Counted from the first letter of the stretch, positions 34,297-47,041 are shown. The stretch is DNA of 64,000 bases from Wurfbainia villosa (GCA_025175895.1 CM046005.1:54728325-54792324), one strand, 5' to 3'. Notes: generated by a model from the letters alone, not told the origin. Translations and numbers: made by a program.

Positions 34297-36270
34297 TGTT
34301 GGGATGTATACTGAAAAGTCTATCTTTTGTATGAACATCTTTATTTTTGAAATAAGAATCACATGATCATTGTTTGCATATTTTTATGGTTATGCATATT
34401 GTCTAATACATTACATTGTAGAAAACATGGTGTGTGGTGTCACAAGGGAGATCATGTTATCGACTCCTTGTAAAGTATAAGTAAAGGCTCACAACCGAGA
34501 TGACTTTGGACAAACCATTGGTATGGTTGTAGTGTGATTTGGTATTGGTTTGTCTTGACCATAAAATCACACTAGTACACTTTGTGTGTATTGAGCAGGA
34601 CAGATTTAGAGGTGATTCGATTTATTGTTGACTACATAATCGAATCGGACCTAAGATATTATATTGTACATGATCTTAAACCCGATATAATAACGGACAG
34701 ATATACTTAGTATTCATTTCTTTGATTTACCAATGGGCGAGATTTATAGATTAAATCGATAGGCTCGGTAAGTTGGGAAATGATATTATTTATATGGTGT
34801 GCCGTTGATTATAGGAGGAAACCGTGTCCTATATATTAGGATGATGATGTCCCCTTGAGGAGCTCATAAGGTTCATCATGTAAACCCTGCAGGTGGACTT
34901 GGTCCGGCATGATGAAAAGGTTGAGTGGTACTACTCATGGAGTTTGATGTTGATTAATTAATGGTTAGTAAATTAATTAATCGACGGACATTCGAGATCT
35001 TAAACACGGGGAGAAAATATACAAATAATATATGGAGCCCATATTAACTTATGGGGGGTGGTGAGGGAGATCAATGATAATCCTCTAGTGGAATGGATAA
35101 TCATTAATGGATCGGACTTTATGTGGGCTTGATCCATTGGGTGGCCAAGATCCAACTCCTCCTCATGGTCCCTATTATAGCCTATTAATACCTCATGAAG
35201 CTTAGATCCAATGGATGAAAACAAAACTCTAGATCCAATGGTAGAATTAAATCTCTAGATCCGACGATTGAGATTAAACCTCTAGATCCGATGGTGGAGA
35301 TTAAAAGGAGGGATGAACCTAACTCTATAAATATGGGATGATGGCTTGGGCGGCAACTCAATGGATGGCATTAGGGTTTTCTTCCCTTGGGCGGCAAGCA
35401 ATCCCATTAGGGTTAGGATTAGGAGTGGGCGGCTAGGGTTTTGGGTGTTGGTTGTGGGCGGCAACAAGAGGAGAAGACCTTTCTTCTTCTTCCTAAGGTT
35501 TGGCCAGCAACCTATCCTTCTTCCCTATACTTTGTCCGGTGCTCAACCTATTCTTCTTCCCCTCTTCCTTGGCCGGCAATTAGGAGAGCTAGGGTTAGGT
35601 TTTTGGGCGGCTACAAGGTGAAGATTGGTTTCCCTTTTCTTCTCCAAGTGTTGGCCGGCGCCCATCACCCTCATTGATTCTCTTTTGGCCGGTTCCTATA
35701 CTCCATGTTCTCTTCCTTGGCCGGTGGCAACATCGACTTTATTGACTTGGTGGCCGATTCTAGATAGGAAGAAGTGTTTTGTTTTATGATCTTCCTTTGT
35801 TCGGAGTGAACAAGGAAAGGAAGATTGGTGATCTAGGAGGCTTCGACTTTTGGAAGATCGTCGCCCACACGACGTCCAAAAGGAGGAAGGACATACAATA
35901 GAAGATCAAGAGGTATAATCTTGTTTATTTTGATTAGTATTCTTTTGTATTATGTATATAATTGTTTTTCAATTACATGCATGATATATATTCTGTTTTG
36001 TGGCTAAATATACTTGGACCCCGAACATAAACACAAAAACTTGCGATCCGTACATCGTCTATTCTGCGGTTATTCGTGGAATAGAGGTTGGTCGCTTGAA
36101 CAACAAGTTTGTTCAAGTGACTACTCTAAATGAATAGCACGATGATGAGAAGGTTGCTTGGGCAATCCCTCTTGTCAAGGATAAATTATTTTTATTCGGG
36201 GACGTAGAAGGGATCGCCATGAATAAGCGACTAAGTTGAAAGGGGAAGCGAAGTTTCCCCTCAGCCAACA
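34297..36270 (+). repeat. CopF 5' LTR
   Basis: This 1974-bp LTR starts TGTTGGGATGTATACTG and ends CAGCCAACA. It contains a TATAAATA box at 35326-35333 and a transcribed-side stretch rich in GGGCGGC and GGCCGGC. Short frames in that stretch (35346-35677) recur in all LTR copies and match no domain I know. Confidence 0.93.
35326..35333 (+). promoter_or_regulatory. CopF LTR TATA box (TATAAATA)
   Basis: CTATAAATATGG is identical in the 3' LTR (41926-41933), and a variant TATAAAAGG is found in CopG (61538-61546). Confidence 0.6.
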
Positions 36271-36272
36271 AT

Positions 36273-36284
36273 TGGTATCAGAGC
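36273..36284 (+). other. CopF primer-binding site (initiator-Met tRNA)
   Basis: TGGTATCAGAGC lies two bases after the LTR end. Confidence 0.95.
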
Positions 36285-37329
36285 TAGGTTTCCGGTTTTG
36301 TGTGTTTAAGATTCAGTTACTCTTATGAATTTTTCATATATTATATGTGCTGGATAATAGTAGGATATGCGTAGGTTAACTCTTTGGTTGCAGGCATAAG
36401 ATCCGACTATTATGGCCATATGTGTGTTTGTGATTGTATGTGTGTAATAGTATATTTTGTTGAATCCTCGGGGTTGACGAGGCTAGTATTTAATTTTTTG
36501 TAAATTAGATACGACATTGTTTAGCCACTCCTTTTATTTTAGTTTACTTTCGATCTAGATTTCATGTACACTCCCTCATGGAGTATAGGATCGATGGATG
36601 TAAATTAAAATAGTTTTTAGTCTCGGCTCGGATCTCCGAATGGCTCGTACATGGCGTAGGAGGAGCGGACGAGAAGGCGATACGATGGGAGACATATTGA
36701 AGACAAAAGCCATAATAGTTGGAAAATAATTTATTTTTCATATTTATTGCTTATTGTTTGATATGCATGTCGTAGGCTAGAAAATTCCTTAATTTCAAAT
36801 TACTAAGTGGGAGAGGGAAATTTTTATAAATTCCCACCGCCTCCATTACGATTTGATAAGTGATGCAAACAAACTTGTGCGTCGGCTCTGAGTGCCTTCC
36901 TCCCCATCGGATGAGTTTGTTTGCAGATCACAAGGTTGAATATGGTTATAGGAAATTATTAAGGAGCGTGTGTACTTCCCCATCGGAAGGCACATAACCA
37001 GAGATAATTACCTTCGTACCGAGTAATGGTGAACACTTAGATACAAATATAAGTATCCTTCCCATCGGAGTCACTGCTTTTATTTGTTGGGCCAAAGAGG
37101 AACCAACTATTAATTTTACTTGTCAAAAAGTTAGGTTGACAAGATAGTAAAATTAATGGGTAAAACCTCCTCTTAAAAATGTAGAATTCGTATACATCCA
37201 CACGATCGTGGCATACGATATTCTCGGTGTTTTGAGGTGTTGGTTGATTTTAAAATTTTATTGTTTGAGGAACCAATAATTTTTTGAAATCTAAAGTAAT
37301 GATCTATGTGATTCTTAGGATTTTCAAAA
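36285..37329 (+). other. CopF untranslated leader
   Basis: About 1 kb without a convincing frame. It is homologous to the CopG leader at 62420-63456, including repeated CCCCATCGGA motifs near 36893, 36970 and 37058. Confidence 0.75.
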
Positions 37330-37760
37330 ATGACTTTCAGTCCACTTGCTATAATACTAAAGGAAAATAAACTTACTGTACATAATTATGTTGATTGGAA
37401 AAAGGAATCTAGATATTGTCTTAACTGATAAGGAGTACAAGTATGTACTCTTCGAAGAGTGTCCTCCTAAGCCTGCGAATGAGCTGAAAGTCCTTGGAGC
37501 TAAGATCGATGGGGAAACCCAGGTCAATATCATTCTCCAGTCGACAGAAAGTCTTGCTCAGGCTCAGGCTCAGGCCATGGTTGCTCAGAAGGTTTCTACT
37601 TCTAAGCCGAAAGGCAAGAAGAAGAAGAAACAAGGTGGAGAATAGGTGGTGAAAGGATCTCAGCAAGGAGTGAAGAAGTCGAAAGGCAAGTACTTTACTT
37701 GCAAGCAGGAAGGACATTGGAAGAAGGACTGTCCCAATCTGAAGCAGAACAAAGGTATAT
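37330..37760 (+). pseudogene. CopF gag remnant, frameshift plus deletions
   Basis: The ATG at 37330 (MTFSPLAIILKENKL) matches CopG. One extra A near 37400 shifts the frame. After PPKPA about 270 nt present in CopG (63604-63875) are gone, joined at the repeated sequence GAATGAGCTG. A second gap removes the segment after IILQS. The zinc knuckle reads YFTCKQEGHWKKDC (about 37690-37731), where the first Cys is now Tyr. A TAG separates the two open pieces at 37643-37645. Confidence 0.85.
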
Positions 37761-38190
37761 CCTTTGGTCTAGTCGTTGAAACATGGTTAGCAGTGTTATC
37801 TACCGGCACCTGGTGTGTAGATATGAGAGCCTCTGATCATGTCTGCAATACTTTGCAGAGGTGCTAGGAAACCCAACGACGAGCTGAGGGAGAGATTACC
37901 ATTTACTTGGGCAATGCCATGAAGGTGGCGGCTATTGCTGTGGGAGATGTTTTATTTATATTTTGAGAAAAATAAAACTTTTGTTCTGAAAAATTCCCTT
38001 TATGTATCTTTATTTAGAAAGAATCTAATTTTAGTTTCTAAATTGTTTATGGATGGATATTCTATTTCTTTTAATCACAGAGTTGTTATAAAAAGGAATA
38101 GGGAGAATATCTGTTCAGGTACATTGATAGGAAATTTGTATACACTCGAACTAAAAGCTCCCACGATGTAAATTGAAGTTAATAATTCAT
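37761..38190 (+). pseudogene. CopF protease remnant with lost active site
   Basis: The expected WxxDTGAS reads WCVDMRASDHVCN, so the catalytic Thr-Gly is lost. Downstream frames carry NSLYVSLFRKNLILVSKLF and the GNLYTL segment that precedes integrase. Stops and a frameshift interrupt it near 37867 and 37970. Confidence 0.78.
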
Positions 38191-38837
38191 CTTCTAATTC
38201 CAATAAGAGAAAAGAACCTTCGAAGATGAACCAAACATATCTTTGGCATCTAAGACTTGGTCATATTAACCTAAGCAGAATTCAAAGGTTGATAGCTGAT
38301 AGACCTCTGGGTTCATTAGTGGTGGAAGATTTCCCAACCTGCAAATCTTGCTTGGAGGGTAAAATGACCAAGAGGCCTTTTAAGGCCAAGGGGTATAGAG
38401 CCAAAGATGTGTTAGAATTGGTTCATTCTGATTTGTGTGGTCCTATGTCTATCCAGGCTAGAGGTGGGTTTGAGTATTTCGTCTCTTTTATAGACGATTA
38501 TTCGAGATATGGATATATTTACTTGATGCGTCGCAAGTCTAAATGCTTTGACAAGTTTAAAGAATTCAAGGCTGATGTGGAGAAACGTCAAGGTAAAAGT
38601 ATCAAGACACTATAATCTGATCGTGGTGGTGAGTCCCTCTTGGGAGAGTTTAGGAATTACTTATCAGAGGCTGGGATTCAATCCCAATTGTCTACACCTA
38701 GCACACCCCAGCAGAATGGTATAGCAGAGCAAAAGAATAGGACTCTTATGGAGATGGTTAGATTGATGATGAGTTATTCTGAGTTGCCAAATTCGTTCTG
38801 GGGATATTCTCTAGATACGATGGTGTAGATTCTGAAC
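38191..38837 (+). pseudogene. CopF integrase with three nonsense codons
   Basis: Zinc-binding WHLRLGH and CKSCLEGK lead into the core, with Asp in HSDLCGPM, Asp in SDRGGE and Glu in NGIAEQKNR. TAA at 38613-38615 comes just before the second Asp motif. A TAG at 38826-38828 ends the next piece after SFWGYSLDTMV. The triad itself is intact. Confidence 0.85.
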
Positions 38838-40319
38838 TTGGTTCCATCTAAATCAGTGCCTTCTACCCCCACAAAATTATGGACTGGGAAAAAGCCCAGT
38901 CTAAGACATATTCGGATTTGGGGGAGTCTAGCACATGTGGTGAAGGCAGATGCTGGTAAGTTGGAACCTCGTACAGAAGTACGCATGTTCGTTGGCTATC
39001 CTAGAGGAACGAAAGGTGGTTTGTTTTATAGTCCTAGAGATCAGAGGGTGATCATTAGCATGAACGCCAGATTTCTAGAGGAAGACTATGTGATGAACCA
39101 TAAGCCCATGAGTAAGATTATTCTGGAGGAAATAAAAGGGGAAGTCACTTCTTCAGTACCATCGGTACAAGAGGATATACTACAAGTTACTGCACCGCGT
39201 GTCACAGAGGATACACAGGTGATACCTCATCGTAGTGGGAGGGTTGTGAGAAAACCTGATAGATTCATGTTCTTGGGAGAATCTTCTGATTTGGTCCCTG
39301 GCGAACATGAACCTGATCCCTGGACATATGACGAGGCAATCCAAGATAAAGATGCAGCATCTTGGCAAAGTGCAATGAATACTGAGATTGAATCTATGGA
39401 TTCAAATCAGGTCTGGGAGCTAGTAGAACCACCCGATGGTGTAAAAACCATTGGATGCAAGTGGATCTACAAAAGAAAGAGAGGAATAGACAGGAAGGTT
39501 GAGACCTTCAAAGCGAGGCTTATAGCAAAGGGGTATACTCAGAAAGAGGGTATCGATTATGAGGAGACCTTTTCGTCGGTGGCCATGCTTAAGTCTATCC
39601 GGATTCTCTTATGCATTGCAGCTCATATGGATTATGAGGTGTGGCAGATGGATGTCAAGACAACTTTCCTTAATGGAAGTCTTGAGGAAAACATCTATAT
39701 GAAGCAACCAGAGGGATTCATTGCGAAGGGCAAAGAGCATCTTGTATGTAAGCATAATCGGTCCATTTATGGATTGAAGAAATCTTCAAGATCTTGGAAC
39801 ATCCGATTTTATGAAGTAATCAAGTCTTATGGATTTATTCAAAGTCCGAATGAGTCTTGTGTATACAAGAGATGTGACGGAAACGTAGTAGTATTTCTTG
39901 TACTATATGTAGATGACATTTTGTTGATTGACAACAATATCAAGGTGTTATCGGACGTAAGGGTATGGTTGTCCAAACAGTTTGATATGAAGGACTTGAG
40001 AGAAGTGGGACACCTCATTGGGATCAAGGTTGTAAGGGATCGCGGGAAAAGGATGTTGTGCTTATCCCAAGCTTCATACATAGACACGATTATGGATCGT
40101 TTTAGCATGCAAAACTCCAAGAAAGGTTTTATACCTTTCAGGCATGGAGTTCCTTTATCTAAGGAGATGTGTCCTAGAACATCTGAGGAGATAAAGGAGA
40201 TGAAGGCGGTTCCTTATGCTTCGGCAGTAGGAAGCCTCATGTATGCGATACTATGTACGAGACCAGATATTTGCTTTGCCTTGGGCATGGTTAGCAAATA
40301 TCAAAGTAATCCAGGATAG
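38838..40319 (+). pseudogene. CopF integrase C-terminus and reverse transcriptase (long open frame)
   Basis: An open frame of 493 codons runs from just after the stop at 38828. It contains FVGYPRGTKGG, the RSGRVVRKPDRF linker, KARLIAKGYTQ, QMDVKTTFLNG, the catalytic YVDD at 39906-39917 and the thumb segment up to QSNPG. The upstream end lacks its own start because it is the middle of a polyprotein. It is the longest undamaged reverse transcriptase of the second copia family here. It ends at a TAG (40317-40319). Confidence 0.9.
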
Positions 40320-40830
40320 GGACATTAGGACTGCTGTAAAGCATACCAATTACTCCCTTTGGGTTATACGGATTCTGACTTCCAATCAAATAGGGATAAC
40401 AGTAAGACTACCTCAGGTTTTGTGTTTACTTTGGGAGGTGGAGCCATTGTATGGAGGAGTGTCAAGCAGAAATGCGTGGCGAACTCCACCATGGAAGCTG
40501 AGTATGTGGCAGCCTCTGAGGCGACCAAAGAAGTTGTGTGGCTCAGGAACTTCCTGATGGACTTGGATGTGATTCCTGATTTGCCCAGAACTATAACAAT
40601 TTATTGTGATAATAGTGGTGCAGTTGCAAACTCGAAGGAACCATGAGCCCATAAGGCTAGTAAACACATAGAGCGCAATTACCACCTGATACGAGAAATC
40701 GTAAAGGAGGTAGAAGTTGTTGTTCGCCTAGATTGCATTAGAGGATGACCTGGTAGACCCTTTCACTAAGGCCTTTCTAGCGAGAGCTTTGATAGGCATA
40801 TGGAGGGAAGGGGAATCAGATGTATGGCAG
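40320..40830 (+). pseudogene. CopF RNase H remnant
   Basis: About 80 nt that should join QSNPG to the RNase H start are lost. RNase H then reads GYTDSDFQSNRDNS, MEAEYVAASEA and IYCDNSGA with catalytic residues retained (40359-40646), ending at a TGA. Further stops fall in 40740-40830. Confidence 0.85.
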
Positions 40831-40857
40831 TATGAGGACAACATAGTCTTTTAGTAT

Positions 40858-40868
40858 AAGTGGGAGAT
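40858..40868 (+). other. CopF polypurine tract
   Basis: AAGTGGGAGAT lies immediately before TGTTGGG of the 3' LTR. Confidence 0.85.
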
Positions 40869-42882
40869 TGTTGGGATGTATACTGAAAATTCTATCTTTT
40901 GTATGAACATTTTTATTTTTGAAATAAGAATCACATGATCATTGTTTGCATATTTTTATGGTTATGCATATTGTCTAATACATTACATTGTAGATAACAT
41001 GGTGTGTGGTATCACACGGGAGATCATGTTATCGGCTCCTTGTAAAGTTTAAGTAAAGGCTCACAACCGAGATGACTTTGGACAAACCATTGGTATGGTT
41101 GTAGTGTGATTTGGTATTGGTTTGTCTTGACCATAAAATCACACTAGTACACTTTGTGTGTATTGAGCAGGACCGATTTAGAGGTGATTCGATTTATTGT
41201 TGACTACATAATCGAATCAGACCTCAGATATTATATTGTACATGCTCTTAATCCCGATATAATAACGGACACATATACTTAGTATTCATTTCTTTGATTT
41301 ACCAATGGGCGAGATTTATAGATTAAATCGATAGGCTCGGTAAGTTGGGAAATGATATTATTTATATGGTGTACCGTTGATTATAGGAGGAAACCGTGTC
41401 TTATATATTAGGATGATGATGTCTCCTTGAGGAGCTCATAAGGTTCATCATGTAAACCCTGCAGGTGGACTTGGTCCGGCATGATAAAATGGTTGAGTGG
41501 TACTACTCATGGAGTTAGATGTTGATTAATTAATGGTCAGTAAATTAATTAATCGACGGACATTCGAGATCTTAAACACGGGGAAAAAATGTACAAATAA
41601 TATATGGAGCCCATATTAACTTATGGGAGTTGGTGAGGTAGATCAATGATAATCCTCTAGTGGAATGGATAATCATTAATGGATCGGACTTTATGTGGGC
41701 TTGATCCATTGGGTGGCCAAGATTCAACTCCTCCTCATGGTCCCTATTGTAGCCTATTAATACCTCATGAAGCTTAGATCCAATGGATGAAAACAAACCT
41801 CTAGATCCAATGGTAGAGATTAAATCTCTAGATCCGACGATTGAGATTAAATCTCTAGATCCGACGGTTGAGATTAAATCCCTAGAACCAATCGTGGAGA
41901 TTAAAAGGAGGGATGAACCTAACTCTATAAATATGGGATGATGGCTTGGGCGGCAACTCAATGGATGGCATTAGGGTTTGTTTCCCTTGGGCGGCAAGCA
42001 ATCCCATTAGGGCTAGGATTAGGAGTGGGCAGCTAGGGTTTTGGGTGTTGGTTGTGGGCGGCAACAAGAGGAGAAGACCTTTCTTCTTCTTCCTAAGGTT
42101 TGGCCGGCAACCTATCCTTCTTCCCTATACTTTGTCCGGTGCTCAACCTATTCTTCTTTCCTTCTTCCTTGGCCGGCAATTAGGAGAGCTAGGGTTAGGG
42201 TTTTGGGTGGCTACAAGGTGAAGATTTGTTTCCCTTTTCTTCTCCAAGTGTTGGCCGATGCCCATCACCCTCATTGATTCTCTTTTGGCCGGTTCATATA
42301 CTCCATGTTCTCTTCCTTGGCCGGCGGCAATATTGAGTTTATTGATTTGGTGGCCGATTCTAGATAGGAAGAAGTGTTTTGTTTTATGATCTTCCTTTGT
42401 TCGGAGTGAACAAGGAAAGGAAGATTGGTGATCTAGGAGGCTTCGTCTTTTGGAAGATCGTCACCCACACGACGTCCAAAAGGAGGAAGGACATACAATA
42501 GAAGATCAAGAGGTATAACAAGAGGTATAATCTTGTTTATTTTGATTAGTGTTCTTTTGTATTATGTCTATAATTGTTTTTCAATTACATGCATGATATA
42601 TATTCTGTTTTGTGGCTAAATATACTTGGACCCCGGACATAAACACAAAAATCGGCGATCCATACATCGTCTATTCCGCGACTATTCATGGAATAGAGGT
42701 TGGTCGCTTGAACAACAAGTTTGTTCAAGTGACTACTCTAAATGAATAGCACGACGATGACAAGGTTGCTTGGGCAATCCCTCTTGTTAAGGATAATTTT
42801 TTTTTATTAGCAGACGTAGAAGGGATCGCCATGAACAAGCGACTAAGTCGAAAGGGGAAGCAAAGTTTCCCCTTAGCCAACA
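40869..42882 (+). repeat. CopF 3' LTR
   Basis: This 2014-bp LTR pairs with 34297-36270. It has small extra pieces near 41847-41880 and 42515-42528 relative to the 5' LTR, which explains the length difference. Confidence 0.93.
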
Positions 42883-42887
42883 GCTAC

Positions 42888-43259
42888 CTCGCCATTTCCT
42901 AGACTAGTTAGACCAAGAAGTGGTCTTAGGTGGGTCAAGTCTCTATTTTCTTGAAAATGACTTTGTCTAAGGAAGTGATCATTTTTCCGATCAAAGAAGG
43001 CCTCTGTGCCTCGCCACAACCTGGAAGCCATGATCTTGAAAAGGTGACTTGATGAGCTTAAGGTCAATTCGAATCTAACGCAAGGTTGACAAGTGTTCAA
43101 ATCATTAAATTTAAATTAAATAAAATTGAAAGTCATTTCATAAGAACATATAAGGTTAACATGCTTGATCATGTAGACATGAGTGAGATGATTTAGGTTT
43201 AATAATTTACAACCAACCTTTAATAATTCCAATATCCGATCCAACTACCTTGCGTGTAG
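42888..43259 (+). other. SirC gag-pol spacer, second piece, with 29-codon frame and candidate intron
   Basis: It resumes after CopF. A 29-codon frame starts at 42957 (MTLSKEV...SHDLEK) and ends at 43043. GTGACT follows at once and TGTAG ends at 43259, which would remove 216 nt and join LEK to DQWML. The 87-nt and 216-nt lengths are the same as in SirD. Confidence 0.5.
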
Positions 43260-46179
43260 GATCAATGGATGTTGAACAGTGGTTGCTCCCGACACATGAT
43301 CGGGGATCAACTCAAGTTTTTGAAGCTTCGATTCAAACAACAAGGATCGGTAGCCTTCGGAAACAACAACAAGCTCAAAATCATCAGGTCAGGTGATATT
43401 GATCTCAACTCAAACTTTATTATTCAAAATGTCTTATTGGTAGAAAATTTCTAATATAATTTACTTAGTGTAAGCCAATTGTGTGATAATAACTATAAGG
43501 TCATATTTCTAGAAAAAGAATGCATAATTAATACAAATGAAACCTCTAAAATATTTCTTAAAGGAACCAGAAATAACAATATTTATACTATTAATTTAAC
43601 TAACTCCTCAACCAAGTGTCTTATGACACGGCAAGAGGAATCTTGGTTGTGGCACCGACGACTCGGTCGCTCGCACCCAAGACTCATCCACAAGATGAGT
43701 CAGAGTGACTTAGTCAGAGGTTTGCCTAACCTCAACAACTTGGATAATAAAATATGTAATGCTTGTTAACAAGTAAACAATCTAGGATACAACATCAACT
43801 AACTAATCAAGAACGAACCAAAAGTGTTCTTGGGCTCCTTCACATGGATCTATTTGATTCACATGGAGCTAAGTCACTTAATGGGAGTCAATTCTGCTTA
43901 GTCATAATTGACGACTATTCTAGATTTACTTGGGTTAGGTTCATCAAACACAAAAGTGATACTCTAGATCAATTAATCAACCTATTTAAACTAATAGAAA
44001 ATTAACAAACCCTTAAAATCAAAAGACTTAAGAGTGATCATAGTGGTGAATTCGAGAACCACAGGTTTACAGAATTCTGTAACCTAAATGGATACCACCA
44101 TGAGTTCTCATGCCCTAGAACCCCACAACAGAATGGCCTAGTAGAGCGCAAAAATAAAACCCTACAAGAAGCCACTAGGATAATGTTAAACGAGTATAAC
44201 CTACCCGATAGGTTTTGGGCAGAAGCCGTTAGTACGATTTGCTATGTCCAAAATAGGATCCTTATGGTAAAGAGACAACTTAAGACCTTGTACGAGATTT
44301 ATTACGATAAAATACCTAACATCAAGTACTTTAGGGTATTTGGATGTAAGGTACATATCCTAAACACTAAGGATCACCTAGGAGAATTCACATCCAAAAC
44401 CTTGACCGGAATCTTTCTAGGATACTCGACTATGAGTAGAGCCTATAGGGTATATAACCATGATACCCTTAGAGTCAAAGAGACTATTAATGTAGTGTTT
44501 GATGAAGGACACGAACCTACAAAACTCCTAGCAACCCCGATTAGTGAGCCGATTCATACCAGACTCAACTCCGATCTTGAGATCAAGTCTAGTATTAATC
44601 CTAACCTAAGTCAATCGAGTCATCCTATCGACCAAACGATAGGTGACTCTAATCCAAGTCAAACTAGGACTCAAACGAATTATCCTATCGACCAAGTGAT
44701 AGGTGATCCAAGCCTAGGAGTTCGAACTAGAGCTTCATACCAAAACCTTAGTCAAATCTCCTTGATTTCCAAAATTGAACTCAAAACCATTGACCAAGCT
44801 CTTCTTGAACTTGATGATAAAGGTGAAGTAGTTAGAAATAAAGCTAGATTAGTCACTAAAGGGTTTAGTCAAGTCGAAGGTTTAGATTACGACGAGACCT
44901 ATGCCCCAATAGCTAGATTAGAGTCCATCCGAATGCTATTAGCATATGCTGCCCATCGAGGATTTAATTTGTTTCAAATGGATGTAAAGTCAGCATTCTT
45001 GAATGGATATATTAAAGAAGAGGTTTATGTTAGTCAACCCCCCGGTTTCAAAAGTCTAGATAAACCCGATCATGTCCTTAGATTAAAGAATGCTCTCTAT
45101 GGGCTCAAACAAGCTCCTCGAGCTTGGTACGAGAGGCTTTTGATTTATCTTAAGTCCAAAGGATTTAACCAAGGTCTAGTCGATCCAACCATCTTCGTAA
45201 AAACCGTAGGTAAAGACATATTCATAGCCCAAATCTATGTAGATGATATCATCTTCGGAACCACCAACTCGATCCTACTAAACGAATTCATTTCACTTAT
45301 GGAAAGTGAATTTGAAATGAATTTAGTAGGTGAGTTGAGTTTCTTCTTAGGTCTACAAATTAAACAAACTAATGATGGAATATACTTACACCAACGCAAA
45401 TATACTAGGGAATTAATTAAATGCTTTGGAATGCAAGATGCTAAAATTATTAATACCCCAATGGCAACAAATATTAATATAGGAGAAGATGTTACCGGAA
45501 ATTCAATTGACTTAAAATACTATATGAGTGTGATAGGGAGTCTCCTTTACTTAACTGCGAGCTGACCTGATATCTTATTTGCAGTAAGTATGTGCGCAAG
45601 GTTCCAAACCTATGCCAAGGAATCTCACCTAACTTTAGTTAAGCGTATCCTTAGATATCTAAAGGGTACACTTAATGTCGGTATTTGGTACCCTAGATCT
45701 GCCGAGTTTGAACTAATCGGCTACTCTGACTCGGACTATGCCAGTAGTAAGCTCGATAGAAAGAGTACGAGTGGTTGTTGTCAACTTCTCGGCTCGAGTC
45801 TAGTGAGTTGGTGCAGTAGGAAGCAACACTGTGTTGCCTTATCTACCACGAAAGTCAAATACATCGCGATGGGTGAGTGTGTCACTCAGCTTCTCTGGAT
45901 GAAGCACACTCTCTGAGATTTTAAGTTAGACTTTACAAACACTAAAATTCATGTAGATAACATTAACTCAATTAACCTAACTAAAAATCCAATATGTCAT
46001 TCTAGGACCAAACATATAGAGGTCAAACACCATTTCATTCGAGAACATGTGGCCAACGGAGCCATACAACTCGAATACGTCGAATCGAAGTCCATCATGG
46101 CAGGCCTATTTACTAAACCCCTACCTGAAGCCGAATTCAGTCTATTAAGATGAAAATTGGGCATGTGCGTAGTAGAGTA
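43260..46179 (+). pseudogene. SirC pol: protease, integrase, reverse transcriptase, RNase H
   Basis: Protease reads MLNSGCSRHMIGD, so its catalytic Asp is Asn. Stops occur near 43452 and a frameshift near 43765. Integrase motifs are HMDLFD, SDHSGEF and VERKNK. A long frame, 44183-45565, covers the linker and reverse transcriptase, with YVDD at 45236-45247. Within it about 40 residues between QALL and ELDDKGE are missing compared with SirD. A TGA at 45563-45565 replaces Arg in TASRPD. RNase H (45590 onward) has SDSDYASSK, but the catalytic Glu motif reads STTKVKY, a Glu-to-Lys change. The end is LFTKPLPEAEF near 46130. Confidence 0.9.
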
Positions 46180-47041
46180 GGAATTTACAAGTTATATTTT
46201 ATTATTACTATCTTTTACTTTTCATGCTCATGGAACTAGCTTAGGACATATCTTAGATATCATGCACCTATAGATTTAAGGAGCCAATACATCTTACAAC
46301 ACATAGGACCAATGTGTTTGTGTACTTAGCCACGTAGATGGGCGTGAGATGTTAGGACCTTACTCCTGGTTCTAGATGTAGAGCTAGTGCATCACCATGA
46401 ACCACGGAGTATAATCATGTATATTCACCGACTCTGACCAGGACTTGTTGATCTTTCATATCAATCAAGTCAAATGAGAGTTGAATATTATATAGATGAG
46501 CTTATTTTTAGTATATTATTTTCAAAATAATATGGAACATGCTTGGACGTGGAACTTAAACTTAATATTTTTTTCAAAACCCCCCCACTCTTTTCGATAT
46601 ATGGCAAAAGGGGAAGAAAAAGGCCAAAGTTAAGGGATCAATTTTTTTTGATAACTTAACTTAATACTTCATACTTATTCTCATGGCCAAAAGTTAAGTA
46701 AATATTTTCTTTTACTTAACTTCAAAAGTTAAGTAAATGTTTTCTTTTACTTAACTTTAATTTTTGCAAATTTACTTAAACTTAACTGTTTTAAAGGCCA
46801 ACTTTAAGTAATTGTTAATTACTTAAACTCTTCCTAAATAGCAAACATCAAGGGGGAGGATTAAGATCTTCTTTCAAGACTCACCCTAGGCCAAGGGGGA
46901 GGTTTCCTCAAGGGAGAGACTTGGAAGAAAATCTCTACTACTCCTACATAATCTTCATTATTCTTCGTGCATATTATTCTTCATGCATATTATTTCCTTA
47001 ACTTTGTATGTGGGTTTGCCATAGATCAAAAAGGGGGAGAT
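46180..47041 (+). other. SirC 3' non-coding region with repeated polypurine tracts
   Basis: No envelope-like frame is seen. GGGGGAG motifs occur near 46852 and 46896, and the functional tract AAAAAGGGGGAGAT lies at 47028-47041. AAGTTAAGTAA-type repeats fill 46670-46760. Confidence 0.8.

Larger units (their letters stand above)
34297..42882 (+). mobile_element. CopF: Ty1/copia retrotransposon (Angela/Tork-like, second family)
   Basis: This 8.6-kb plus-strand element is flanked by the perfect duplication GCTAC (34292-34296 and 42883-42887). LTRs are 34297-36270 and 40869-42882, with a primer-binding site at 36273, gag with deletions, damaged protease, integrase, a largely open reverse transcriptase and a broken RNase H. 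CopG at 60481 is a second copy of the family. It lies in the SirC gag-pol spacer. Confidence 0.94.

Noticed and set aside
35346..35677. Pair of proline/serine-rich frames in the CopF LTR (also 41946-42277)
   Set aside because: They lie in both LTRs downstream of the TATA box. They are conserved as DNA because LTRs are copied together, with no family signature.
36273..36284. tRNA gene fragments at TGGTATCAGAGC sites
   Set aside because: Only the 12-base complement of the tRNA 3' end is present, next to an LTR, as expected for a primer-binding site. No cloverleaf is seen.
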